Shown here in pieces: positions 16,179 to 24,966 of a stretch of 41,679 bases of DNA. Positions within the stretch are counted from its first letter, which is position 1; each line of letters opens with the position of its first letter. Under the pieces are notes generated by a model. That model did no database searches and was not told the DNA's origin. It was given only the letters and a program-made list of their open reading frames with translations. Source of the DNA: Pseudomonadota bacterium (lineage in GTDB: Bacteria; Pseudomonadota; Alphaproteobacteria; Sphingomonadales; SMXR01). Location: contig JADFIA010000016.1 in NCBI GenBank assembly GCA_022566895.1, forward strand, positions 1-41,679. The letters run 5' to 3'. Made by a program: the position numbers and the translations under genes.

Positions 16179-17783
16179 ATGAACAAATCGCCGCACGGGC
16201 GCCCCCAAGTATTGGCTGTGCATGAAATTCGAGCGCTCCTGAAGCGCGGCTTTGACGCGCTAAATGCAGGTCGCACGGACGAAGCGGGTGCCTGCTGCAA
16301 ACAAATTCTCTCCTTGGCGCCAAGAACTGTCGAAGCGCATTTCCTGGTTGGGCTTATTGCCACCGAGGACAAGCTGCCCAAGGTCGCCATTCAGGCCTTC
16401 GGTTCGGTGACGACACTAGATCCAAATCACGCCGCCGGCTGGGCCCATCTGGCTCGTGTGTTCTCGAGAATCAGTCAGCCGGAACGCGCCGCTGATGCGA
16501 TCGAAAGTGCTATCAAGGCGGGCACGAAGGATCCCATGGTTCAGGATCTTATTGGAAACGTTTTGTCACTGCTTGATGATCATCACGGGGCCAAGGAATG
16601 GTATAGCCAGGCGGTGGAGAAGGACCCCCGTTCGCCAGCATTTAATATCAACCTTGCGGGCAGCTTGATTTTTCTCGGTCAACTGGACGAGGCGAAGGCG
16701 GCGCTCGACCGAGCACTGGAGATTAGTCCGAATATACCACAGGCGCATTGGCGGAAGGCCGGCTTGCGCCGGGCCACCGACCATAGTCATTTGGGTAAAC
16801 TGCACAGATTAATGAAAAAATTCCGGCGAAATCCGGACGCGCTGGCGTTTGCCGCCTACGGTGCAGGCAAGGAACATGAGGATCTCGGTGAATGGGACGA
16901 GGCTTTCGAATGCTTTGCTAAGGGCGCCAAAGCCAAGCGGCAGGTGGTCGAATATGACGAGGCCCAGGAAATTATATTTTTCGATACGATGCGGGACGTA
17001 TTTACGCCCGAGTGGGCCGCGCGCGAAGTACCCGGTGCTGATTCTGATGCGCCCATTTTCATTGTTGGCCAACCGCGTACGGGCACCACTCTGGTCGAGC
17101 GAATCATCACCAGTCATTCCATGGTGCATTCGGCTGGTGAACTGCAGCAAATAAGGATGGCGATCCGGCGCTTGGCCGATTTCGACGAGGAAGGTCTGTT
17201 TCCGCCAACGTTGCTGCAGGCCGCCGCCGAAGTCGACCCACGGAAAATAGGCCGGTCGTACATGCGGTTATCAAAAAGCAAACGGGGGGATTTGCCCCGC
17301 TTCGTCGATAAAATGCCGGTTAATTATCTTTATGTGCCAATAATTGCGAAGGCGCTTCCCAAGGCCAAAATCATCCATCTGGTCCGTGGTCCGATGGATA
17401 GCTGCTTTTCAAGCTTCAAACAGCTTTTTGCCGAAGCTTATTTCCATTCCTATGACCTCGAAGAAATGGCGCGGCATCATGTTCGCTACTACCGCCTGAT
17501 GGAATACTGGCGGGAACTCCTGCCCGGGCATTTTTTGGACGTCAAATACGAAGACGTTGTCAGCAATATGGAGCAGCAGGCACGGCGAATAATCGACTAT
17601 CTTGAATTGCCGTGGGAAGATGCCTGTCTTGAATTTCATCGCCAGGACCGTGCAGTGACCACAGCGAGCGCGGTGCAGGTCCGCGAAAAGGTTCATACCC
17701 GATCCGTGGATCGCTGGCGCAAATATGAAAATCAACTCAGGCCAATGCTTGATATTTTGCGCGCGGAGAATATTGTAACCTGA
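16179..17783 (+). CDS. TPR-containing sulfotransferase family protein
   Basis: A 534-aa protein. The N-terminal half (about 15-215) is tetratricopeptide-like helices (for example EAGACCKQILSLAP, then EAKAALDRALEISP). The C-terminal half is a PAPS-dependent sulfotransferase. The 5-prime phosphosulfate loop is GQPRTGTTLVERI (about 297-309), and the 3-prime phosphate motif is IIHLVRGPMDSCFSSF. No signal peptide or membrane segment is obvious. It may transfer sulfate to a protein, glycan or small molecule. It stands alone between the Puu-like operon and the TonB receptor. The gap upstream holds a degenerate operator, and the next perfect operator lies downstream before the receptor, so its membership of the amine regulon is uncertain. 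Confidence 0.85.
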   Translation: MNKSPHGRPQVLAVHEIRALLKRGFDALNAGRTDEAGACCKQILSLAPRTVEAHFLVGLIATEDKLPKVAIQAFGSVTTLDPNHAAGWAHLARVFSRISQPERAADAIESAIKAGTKDPMVQDLIGNVLSLLDDHHGAKEWYSQAVEKDPRSPAFNINLAGSLIFLGQLDEAKAALDRALEISPNIPQAHWRKAGLRRATDHSHLGKLHRLMKKFRRNPDALAFAAYGAGKEHEDLGEWDEAFECFAKGAKAKRQVVEYDEAQEIIFFDTMRDVFTPEWAAREVPGADSDAPIFIVGQPRTGTTLVERIITSHSMVHSAGELQQIRMAIRRLADFDEEGLFPPTLLQAAAEVDPRKIGRSYMRLSKSKRGDLPRFVDKMPVNYLYVPIIAKALPKAKIIHLVRGPMDSCFSSFKQLFAEAYFHSYDLEEMARHHVRYYRLMEYWRELLPGHFLDVKYEDVVSNMEQQARRIIDYLELPWEDACLEFHRQDRAVTTASAVQVREKVHTRSVDRWRKYENQLRPMLDILRAENIVT

Positions 17784-17828
17784 TCGTCCGCGTGTCTAGG
17801 GCATTTCCTTAGCTCCTATTATTTCTTT

Positions 17829-17838
17829 TGTGATCACA
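17829..17838. promoter_or_regulatory. TGTGATCACA operator, site 6
   Basis: A perfect palindrome within TTTTGTGATCACAAA, 125 bases before the TonB receptor ATG. It links the outer-membrane receptor and probably the flavoprotein/GcvT genes behind it to the regulon. Confidence 0.72.
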
Positions 17839-17963
17839 AATATTGCTTGAAAAAAATTGGCAAAATGGCTAGTTTTTTGTGTCAATAAATGATGGCCGGT
17901 TTTCTTTGTCAGTAGTTTGCGTCGCTTTCTGCCTAGAAGAATTTGACCTTAGGGGGGACGGAC

Positions 17964-20435
17964 ATGGTCAAGAGGAAATTCAACCTAAAATCTGCGCTAC
18001 TAACGACCGGTTCGGTTACAGTGATCGCAATGATGATCGCCAATCATGGCGTTGCGGTCGCCCAGGGCGAAGAGCAGCCGATTGAGGAAATAATTGTCAC
18101 GGCGACAAAGCGCGCGACTTCGCTCCAGGAAGTGCCGCTTGCCATCACTTCGCTTAGCGGTGATTTCACCCGCGACGTGAACCTGAATGACGTCAAGGAT
18201 GTGATCATTTGGACGCCGGGCATTACCGGTAACTCGTCAGACAGCTTTATCGATGCGGTCTCGGTACGCGGCATTCTGACCAATGATTTCGGGGTTGGCG
18301 GCGATCCATCGATCGCATTTTACAAGAATAACCTGTATCAGGGCCGCACAGGTGTCGTGAACTCAAGCCTTTACGACATGGACCGGGTAGAAGCGCTACG
18401 CGGCCCCCAGGGCTTTTTGTTTGGTCGCAGCGCTATCGGTGGCGTCATCAGCCTTCACACCATGCGACCGATACTCGGTGCGAATGGCGGGTATGCGGAA
18501 TTTGATATTGGCGAGCGCGACCACTATGTGGCTGAAGGCGCGGTCAATTTTTCGAGCTCTGACCAGTTCGCTATGCGGATTGCGGGCTATTATTCGCATG
18601 AAGACGGTTATGTAAGCAATCTGGCCAGGCCGGAAGATGCCAAATTGCTTCGCCACGAGAAATTTGCTGTTCGCGGGTCGGCGCTATACAAAACCAACAC
18701 TTTCAGTGGGTTTTTGACCCTCGAATACGAAGATCGCGACGCGGACGGGTCTGTCTATCAACCCCTTCCCGGTACTATTTTGGATAATGCCAATGCCATA
18801 TTTGCAGACCAGGGTGTTCCATTGTTCGAGCCGGGGACCGGCCGCCAAACCAATTCCGGTTTAGGGGTCGGATTTGGATTCGGCCGTCCTGAAGATAATA
18901 GCAAGATTTTCAGGCTCGGTGCTGAAGGAACGTGGGATTTGGGGTCGGTGACGGTGACCTCAACAACCGGTTATACTGACCACAGCTATCTTTATATCGA
19001 AGATTTTGACGGTTTGCCGACCCAAGGTTTCGAATATCAGCAGGACCAGACCGGCAATTATTTCCAAACGGAACTGCGGGCCGCCTCGAATACAGACAGC
19101 AAACTGTCATGGTATGCCGGCGTCTCTTATTATAGGGAAAAAATTGATACGACCTTTACTCAGCAAGTCGGCGAAGAATTGGTCTGTAATTACTATTTTG
19201 GTGGTTATTATCCATCCGCCGATTATTATTATTCAGGTTTCGATTATTGCGTCGCTTATTATAGCGGTCTCGTCACTTACTATGATGATCCAGATGCGTA
19301 CCCATATCCCTATTACACTGACCCCAGTTTGATCACCAACGAGCGTGACACTTTTAGGGGATTGTTTACCGAAACGAACCGGGTAAGAGGCACTTACACG
19401 GGCTGGGCCGGTTATGTGAATTTGGATTACGCTATTACGGACAAGCTCAATGTTGAGGCCGGCATCCGCTATAGTTACGATAAAAAGAGGTTCTCCAATT
19501 TCCCGGTGCCTGTCGGTGACCTTCTTGGTTTTAATTTCATAGCTTATTCATCTGAAGCGATTACCGATACAAAAAACTGGGATGCTTTTACGCCCCGGTT
19601 TATTGTCCGCTATCGCCCCAATGATAACTGGACACTGTTCGCTAGCGTGACCCGCGGCTATAAATCAGGCGGGTTCGGCAGTTTTAACTTCGAACCTCGA
19701 ACACCGGATTCACCTGAAGTCGAATTTGGCGCCCGTGGCCTGACTAATGCCGATGTTAGGCCATCGGACTTTGAGCCGGAGACGGTCTGGTCCTATGAAA
19801 TTGGTGTCAAAGGACGAGATCCGAATAGACGAGTACGTTTTGATGCCAATGTCTTTTACTATGAGTATAAGAATTTACAGCTCCTCGTTCCGGGGCCGGG
19901 CGCTTCGACCATTGTCGATAATGTCGGCAATGTGAGAGGTTACGGCCTGGAAGCTTCCCTGCAATGGGCCCTAAACGAATATTTCAGTGTCGGGGTGTCG
20001 GGGGCCTGGACGGATACCAAAGCGACAAACGCCCAACTTGCATGTCCAGACCCAGTAGATGAGAACGCTTGCGAGGGGACCGGCCTTGGCCACGTTCCCG
20101 ATTTCGCCGGATCGGCCAGAATCAGCGCCCGTTATCCGGTCCGAGGCGGGAACGTCCGGGCCACTTTCGAACTGTGGGGACAAACCAAAACCGGTGCCCT
20201 TGGTTTCTCGGTTGATCCGGACGAGGTGATTAAGAGCTATGCCGAGCTGGCCATACGGCTCGGTTATCGATCCGATAACGGTTGGGGAATCACAGGTTAT
20301 GTCGAAAACCTAACCAACGTGACTTATCTCGAAGGTATATTCAACGGCGAAGGTATGTTCCCGCCGGCCGGCTTCAACCCAAGCAGACCCAGAACCTTTG
20401 GCGTGCGCCTGAACGTTTCATTTGGCGGCGGATAG
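17964..20435 (+). CDS. TonB-dependent outer-membrane receptor with a tyrosine-rich loop
   Basis: An 823-aa receptor. A signal peptide covers about 1-37 (basic start, hydrophobic run, cut near VAVAQG), followed by a TonB-box-like EEIIVTATKR, the plug domain (RGPQGFLFGR near residue 145) and a 22-strand barrel ending in a terminal aromatic strand. There is no STN signalling domain, so it is not a sigma/anti-sigma transducer. Residues 406-457 form an unusual loop with 16 tyrosines in 52 residues plus Cys408 and Cys429, probably outside the cell. ATG 17964 is preceded by AGGGGGG at 6 bases. The operator upstream suggests it imports a substrate of the amine pathway or a related larger compound. 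The flavoprotein genes follow after 140 bases. Confidence 0.9.
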   Translation: MVKRKFNLKSALLTTGSVTVIAMMIANHGVAVAQGEEQPIEEIIVTATKRATSLQEVPLAITSLSGDFTRDVNLNDVKDVIIWTPGITGNSSDSFIDAVSVRGILTNDFGVGGDPSIAFYKNNLYQGRTGVVNSSLYDMDRVEALRGPQGFLFGRSAIGGVISLHTMRPILGANGGYAEFDIGERDHYVAEGAVNFSSSDQFAMRIAGYYSHEDGYVSNLARPEDAKLLRHEKFAVRGSALYKTNTFSGFLTLEYEDRDADGSVYQPLPGTILDNANAIFADQGVPLFEPGTGRQTNSGLGVGFGFGRPEDNSKIFRLGAEGTWDLGSVTVTSTTGYTDHSYLYIEDFDGLPTQGFEYQQDQTGNYFQTELRAASNTDSKLSWYAGVSYYREKIDTTFTQQVGEELVCNYYFGGYYPSADYYYSGFDYCVAYYSGLVTYYDDPDAYPYPYYTDPSLITNERDTFRGLFTETNRVRGTYTGWAGYVNLDYAITDKLNVEAGIRYSYDKKRFSNFPVPVGDLLGFNFIAYSSEAITDTKNWDAFTPRFIVRYRPNDNWTLFASVTRGYKSGGFGSFNFEPRTPDSPEVEFGARGLTNADVRPSDFEPETVWSYEIGVKGRDPNRRVRFDANVFYYEYKNLQLLVPGPGASTIVDNVGNVRGYGLEASLQWALNEYFSVGVSGAWTDTKATNAQLACPDPVDENACEGTGLGHVPDFAGSARISARYPVRGGNVRATFELWGQTKTGALGFSVDPDEVIKSYAELAIRLGYRSDNGWGITGYVENLTNVTYLEGIFNGEGMFPPAGFNPSRPRTFGVRLNVSFGGG

Positions 20436-20575
20436 TGCTGGCGGCTAAACCGCGCTAAAAATCGCATCGCGAGAGCTTGACGAGGCAGTTGAATCTTGGT
20501 TCTCTCTGCGGCCCCTGTGGTAGTTACAGTCTCGGCGTAGGCGACGAAGCCTGAATAATGGAATCCCGAAAAGCA

Positions 20576-22192
20576 ATGAATTCTTACGACGCAATTGTCA
20601 TCGGCGCTGGTCACAACGGGCTGACCAACGCAGCTTATCTGGCGAAATCCGGGCTCAAAGTCCTGATTGTCGAGCGCAACCCCTATATCGGCGGTGCCTC
20701 GGTCAGCCGCGAACTGCATGAAGGCTGGATCTATACGAACTGTTCTTATGTCAGCAGCCTGCTGCGGCCCGAGATTTATCGTGATCTCAATCTCGCCAAG
20801 CACGGGCTGCAGGTGGTGCCGTTTGGTGGTGGTGTGACACTGACGCAGTCGGGCGACTATCTTGGCAGCTATTCCAATGACGAGGCGAGGCGCCGCGAAT
20901 ATGCGCGTCACTCGTTGCACGATGCCGATGCCCTTGACCGCTTTTCCACAGACGTGATGCGCTATTGCCGGTTCATTCGCCCGTTCCTTTTGCGCACGCC
21001 GGCGGACCCCACATCATTCAGGCCAAGAGACCTCTCCGAGCTCTTTTTCTTGGGGAAAAAGCTGTATGAGCTTGGCGAAGAGGAGCTTTACGAGTTCATC
21101 CGTTTTTTCACCATGAGCATTGCCGAATTTCTGGATGAATATTTTGAATGCGAACTGGTCAAGGCTGCATTGTCGGGCTCGGGCCTCATCGGCACGGCGC
21201 TGGGTCCCTATTCGCCGGGCACGGCCTATGTGCTGCTGCACCATTATATGGGCGATATCGACGGCAACGTCGGCGAATGGGGCCTAGCCCGGGGTGGCAT
21301 GGGGTCTATCGCCAAGGCCCTGGCAGGCGCCTTGCAGGAACATGGCGGCGAAATCCGCACCGGGGCGCCGGTCGCCCAAATCCGAGTCAGGAACGCTCGT
21401 ACCAAGGGCGTGGTGCTGGAGGGTGGCGAGGAAATCGACGCTCCGATTGTGGTATCTAATCTTGATGCCAAACGAACTTTTCTGACGATCATGGACCCCA
21501 AAGACCTACCCGATGAAGTCCTGGAGAGGGCCCGGAACTTCAAGATCACGGGGTCGTCGGGCAAGCTCAATATCGCCCTCGACGGCCGGCCCGAATTCCC
21601 GCAGTTGCCAGCCGGCTGTCCACTGCTGAAAGGCGATCTGCACATTACCGAAAACTTCGAGCAGCTCGAGCGCGGCTACGATGACTGGAAGAACGGCACC
21701 TGGTCCAAATGGCCCTACGTGGACATGATGATCCCGACGCTGACCGACCCGACGATGGCGCCGCCGGGCAAGCATATGATGAGCATCTTCGTCCAGCATT
21801 GCCCGGCCACCCTGGCGGACGGCGGATGGACGCCGGATAAGCGCGAGGCCTTCGGCCAGACCGTGATCGACGCGATCGCCACCTTCAGCCCCAATTTCAA
21901 GGACCTGATCCTGCATACCGAGATTCGCACGCCGCACGAAATCGAAGCCGAAGTGGGGCTGACAGCGGGCAACATATTTCAGGGTGATCTGAGCTTCGAC
22001 CAGTTGATGTTTAACCGACCATTCCCGGGCTATGCCCAGTACCGGGGACCGGTCAAGGGCATGTATATGTGCGGTTCAACCACGCATCCCGGCGGTGGTG
22101 TAAGTGCGGCGCCGGGTACCAACGCAGCGCGCGAAATTCTTGCCGATCTGGGCAGGAAGAATATTACTCCGGAGGACTTCGGCGATGACTGA
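20576..22192 (+). CDS. COG1233 flavoprotein oxidoreductase A (PYROXD2/phytoene desaturase-like)
   Basis: A 538-aa FAD-dependent oxidoreductase. The N-terminal FAD motif is AIVIGAGHNGL with VERNPYIGGA behind it, and the C-terminal flavin motif is YMCGSTTHPGGGVSAAPG. The family covers carotenoid desaturases and PYROXD2-like proteins. No carotenoid genes are nearby, so an amine or N-methyl substrate is more likely. ATG 20576 fits the short N-terminus of the family, although ATG 20558 is in frame. It overlaps the next gene, a paralog, by 8 bases and is probably translated from the same message. It may share a transcript with the TonB receptor, as there is no operator in the 140-base gap. Confidence 0.87.
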   Translation: MNSYDAIVIGAGHNGLTNAAYLAKSGLKVLIVERNPYIGGASVSRELHEGWIYTNCSYVSSLLRPEIYRDLNLAKHGLQVVPFGGGVTLTQSGDYLGSYSNDEARRREYARHSLHDADALDRFSTDVMRYCRFIRPFLLRTPADPTSFRPRDLSELFFLGKKLYELGEEELYEFIRFFTMSIAEFLDEYFECELVKAALSGSGLIGTALGPYSPGTAYVLLHHYMGDIDGNVGEWGLARGGMGSIAKALAGALQEHGGEIRTGAPVAQIRVRNARTKGVVLEGGEEIDAPIVVSNLDAKRTFLTIMDPKDLPDEVLERARNFKITGSSGKLNIALDGRPEFPQLPAGCPLLKGDLHITENFEQLERGYDDWKNGTWSKWPYVDMMIPTLTDPTMAPPGKHMMSIFVQHCPATLADGGWTPDKREAFGQTVIDAIATFSPNFKDLILHTEIRTPHEIEAEVGLTAGNIFQGDLSFDQLMFNRPFPGYAQYRGPVKGMYMCGSTTHPGGGVSAAPGTNAAREILADLGRKNITPEDFGDD

Positions 22193-23741
22193 TCGTTATG
22201 ATGTCCTGATTATCGGCGCCGGACACAATGGCCTGGTTTGCGCCGCCTATTTGGCCAAGGCCGGGTGGAAGGTGCTGGTCCTGGAGCGCTCTGATCAACC
22301 AGGCGGCGCCGCGATCACGCGGGAATTCGCGCCCGGTTTCAGGGTTTCCGCCTGTGCCCATATTCTTCACATGCTGCAGGCCAAGGTGATCCGCGACCTG
22401 AACCTCAAGGCCCATGGTCTCGACTTGGGCGGGCCGTCAATCGACACGATCGCATTGGCCGAGGATGGCAACCACCTGACGATCCGCCAACGCAGTATTG
22501 AAGGTGCTCAAGTCACCGCAGCCGAGAAGGCGGCTTACGCTGCATTCATCGAGCGCATGGAGCGCCACGCCAAGGCGCTGGCCCCGCAGTTGCTGAAAAC
22601 ACCGCCGCGCCTGGCCAACGCAGGTCTCGCAAATGCGATGCAACTGGCCGGGATGGGCTGGGGTATCCGCTTTGGCCTCGGCAAAAAACGCATGCAGGAC
22701 TTCCTGCGTATCGTCGGCATGAATATCTACGATCTTCTGGATGAAGTGTTCGAGAGCGAAGCATTGAAAGGCGCATTGGCGCTGGATGCGGTACTCGGCA
22801 GCGCCATGGAACCCCGCATGCCAGGCACCGTGCTGACCTATCTTTATCGCTTGGCCGGTGGCCTGAAAAGCACGCTGACCTTGCCAAAGGGTGGCATGGG
22901 CAGTGTCACGGCAGCGCTGGCGGATGCCGCCACCACCTTTGGCGCCGAAATCAGGACTGCAGTCCCTGTCGAGCGCGTGTTGCTGGAAGGCGGGCGTGCT
23001 GTGGGAGTGGTGCTGGCGGGCGGCGAGGAGCTGCGCGCCCTATCGGTGATCTCGAACGCCGACCCCAAAACCACATTCCTGAAGCTGGTGGGGGCGCGCA
23101 ACCTGGAAGCCGGATTTGCCCATCGGATCGGCAATCTGCGCGCCTCTGGGCGGACCGCCAAGGTGCATATGGTTCTGAACAGCCTGCCCGATTTTACTGG
23201 TCTTGAGCAGGATGCGCTGGGCAACCGGCTGATCGTCGCGGCGTCCCGGAAATATGTGGAAGACGCCTTCAATCACTCAAAATATGGCGAATATTCAGAT
23301 CAGCCGGTGATGGAAATCACGATTCCCAGCGTTGCTGATCCGTCATTGGCACCGGCCGGCAAGCATGTTTTGTCGGCCATAGTGCAATATGCGCCGTTCG
23401 ACCTGAAGGGCGGCTGGGACGCTCACAAGGATTCTTTTGTTGAGCGCGTCGTGGATGTTATTTCGGCCTATGCTCCGGACTTCAGGGACAAGATGACGCT
23501 CGTCGAGTGCCTGACGCCGGTAGATATCGAACGCGAATTCGGCATGACCGGCGGCCATTGGCACCATGGCGAGTTGGCCCTCGACCAGCTGTTCATGATG
23601 CGGCCCACTTATGGCACCGCGCAGTACCGGACGCCGATCGACGGCCTGTATCTGTGCGGTGCGGGCGCCCATCCGGGAGGCGGTGTCATGGGCGCTGCCG
23701 GTCACAACGCGGCCCAAGCGATCCTGGCGGGAGACAAGTGA
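22185..23741 (+). CDS. COG1233 flavoprotein oxidoreductase B (paralog of A)
   Basis: A 518-aa paralog of the preceding protein. It shows the same DVLIIGAGHNGL FAD motif, RDLNL-x-x-HGL segment, LPKGGMGSV region and YLCGAGAHPGGGVMGAAG C-terminus. GGAGGAC stands 7 bases before ATG 22185, and the gene overlaps the end of copy A by 8 bases. The stop codon shares its last base with the next ATG (TGATG). Two divergent copies kept side by side suggest a heteromeric enzyme or two successive oxidations rather than a simple recent duplication. The substrate is unknown. Confidence 0.87.
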   Translation: MTDRYDVLIIGAGHNGLVCAAYLAKAGWKVLVLERSDQPGGAAITREFAPGFRVSACAHILHMLQAKVIRDLNLKAHGLDLGGPSIDTIALAEDGNHLTIRQRSIEGAQVTAAEKAAYAAFIERMERHAKALAPQLLKTPPRLANAGLANAMQLAGMGWGIRFGLGKKRMQDFLRIVGMNIYDLLDEVFESEALKGALALDAVLGSAMEPRMPGTVLTYLYRLAGGLKSTLTLPKGGMGSVTAALADAATTFGAEIRTAVPVERVLLEGGRAVGVVLAGGEELRALSVISNADPKTTFLKLVGARNLEAGFAHRIGNLRASGRTAKVHMVLNSLPDFTGLEQDALGNRLIVAASRKYVEDAFNHSKYGEYSDQPVMEITIPSVADPSLAPAGKHVLSAIVQYAPFDLKGGWDAHKDSFVERVVDVISAYAPDFRDKMTLVECLTPVDIEREFGMTGGHWHHGELALDQLFMMRPTYGTAQYRTPIDGLYLCGAGAHPGGGVMGAAGHNAAQAILAGDK

Positions 23742-24940
23742 TGCGCGCCCAGTACGACAAGGAGCATTTCCGCCAGCATTCGCTGCCGACGCCCTTCCAT
23801 CCGCGTCTGGCAGAGCTGTCGCAGGGCAGCAGTTGGCACTGCTGGAAGGGGCACCTGTCGCCGGCTTATTTCGAGAATGTCGAACTCGAGTATTTCGCCA
23901 TCCGCAATGCCTGCTCGGTCATGGATTTGTCGCCGATGTGCAAATACCGCATCCGCGGCCAAGATGCGGAGGCCTTCTTTGACCGTATGGTCACGCGCGA
24001 TATGTCGAAGCTCAAACCCGGCCGGGTCGGCTACAGCGTCTGGTGCAACGATCAGGGTAAAGTAATCGATGACGGGACCATTTTTCGTTTCGCTGAGCAT
24101 GACTACAGATTATGCGCCTATGAGCGCCAATATGAATGGCTGAAGATTTCGGCGGCCGGTTTTGAGGTGGACATCACGGAGCAGACCGAAGAGATAGCCG
24201 CTCTCACGGTGCAGGGGCCGACGTCGTTCGCGGTTCTGAACAAGATGGATTTACCGGGCCTCGAGACACTGAAGCCTTTTGGCATCATGCACTTTCCGTA
24301 TCATGGCGGCGAGCTGATGGTATCGCGCACCGGCTTTACCGCTGATCTGGGCTATGAGCTGTGGGTCGAGGCCTCAAAGGCGCTGACCCTCTGGGACGAG
24401 CTGTTCGAGGCCGGGAGGCATCATGGCATTCGTGCCATCGGCACCGATGCGCTGGATATCGCGCGGGTTGAAGCTGGATTTATTCAGGCCGCTGACGATT
24501 TCACGCCAGCCAATCATACTATTCGTAAGGATCATGACCGCTCGCCCTTCGAGATTGGCCTCGGTTGGCTGGTGAATCTGGAAAAGCCCAATTTCACCGG
24601 GCGCAAGGCGCTGATCCGGGAAAAAGAAAAGGGCTCAAGATACCGCCTTGTGAAGCTGGATATCGACGGTAACAAACCCGCGCACGCCAGCTATATTTTC
24701 CATGACCGCAAAAAACTCGCGGGCGCGGTCACCTCCGCCGTGTGGTCACCGACTTGCAAACAGAATATCGCCCTTGCATCGCTGGAAGTGGCGGCAGACC
24801 ACCCTTTGGACGACCTGTGGGCAGAAGTCTATTACCAGCGCGAGCTTCACTGGAATCGCGTCTGGCTGCGCTGCCGGGTGCAGGACAAGCCTTTCTGGAA
24901 CCCGCCCCGCCGCCGCGCCACGCCACCCGGTCTGTTCTAA
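23741..24940 (+). CDS. GcvT-family folate-binding methyltransferase/demethylase
   Basis: A 399-aa aminomethyltransferase-fold protein related to GcvT, DmdA and the C-terminal domains of sarcosine/dimethylglycine dehydrogenases. Visible family features are SVMDLSPMCKYRIRG near residue 65, LTVQGPTS, RTGFTADLGYELWVE and LDIARVEAGF, which line the folate pocket. Such proteins move a one-carbon unit from a methylated substrate to tetrahydrofolate. Coupled by TGATG to two FAD oxidoreductases, it probably captures the one-carbon unit released by oxidative N-demethylation; S-demethylation of a DMSP-like compound is less likely here. Its stop is 27 bases from the convergent stop of the Tat amine oxidase gene. 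Confidence 0.87.
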   Translation: MRAQYDKEHFRQHSLPTPFHPRLAELSQGSSWHCWKGHLSPAYFENVELEYFAIRNACSVMDLSPMCKYRIRGQDAEAFFDRMVTRDMSKLKPGRVGYSVWCNDQGKVIDDGTIFRFAEHDYRLCAYERQYEWLKISAAGFEVDITEQTEEIAALTVQGPTSFAVLNKMDLPGLETLKPFGIMHFPYHGGELMVSRTGFTADLGYELWVEASKALTLWDELFEAGRHHGIRAIGTDALDIARVEAGFIQAADDFTPANHTIRKDHDRSPFEIGLGWLVNLEKPNFTGRKALIREKEKGSRYRLVKLDIDGNKPAHASYIFHDRKKLAGAVTSAVWSPTCKQNIALASLEVAADHPLDDLWAEVYYQRELHWNRVWLRCRVQDKPFWNPPRRRATPPGLF

Positions 24941-24966
24941 GCGAAAGCGAAATACATTAGGGCATC

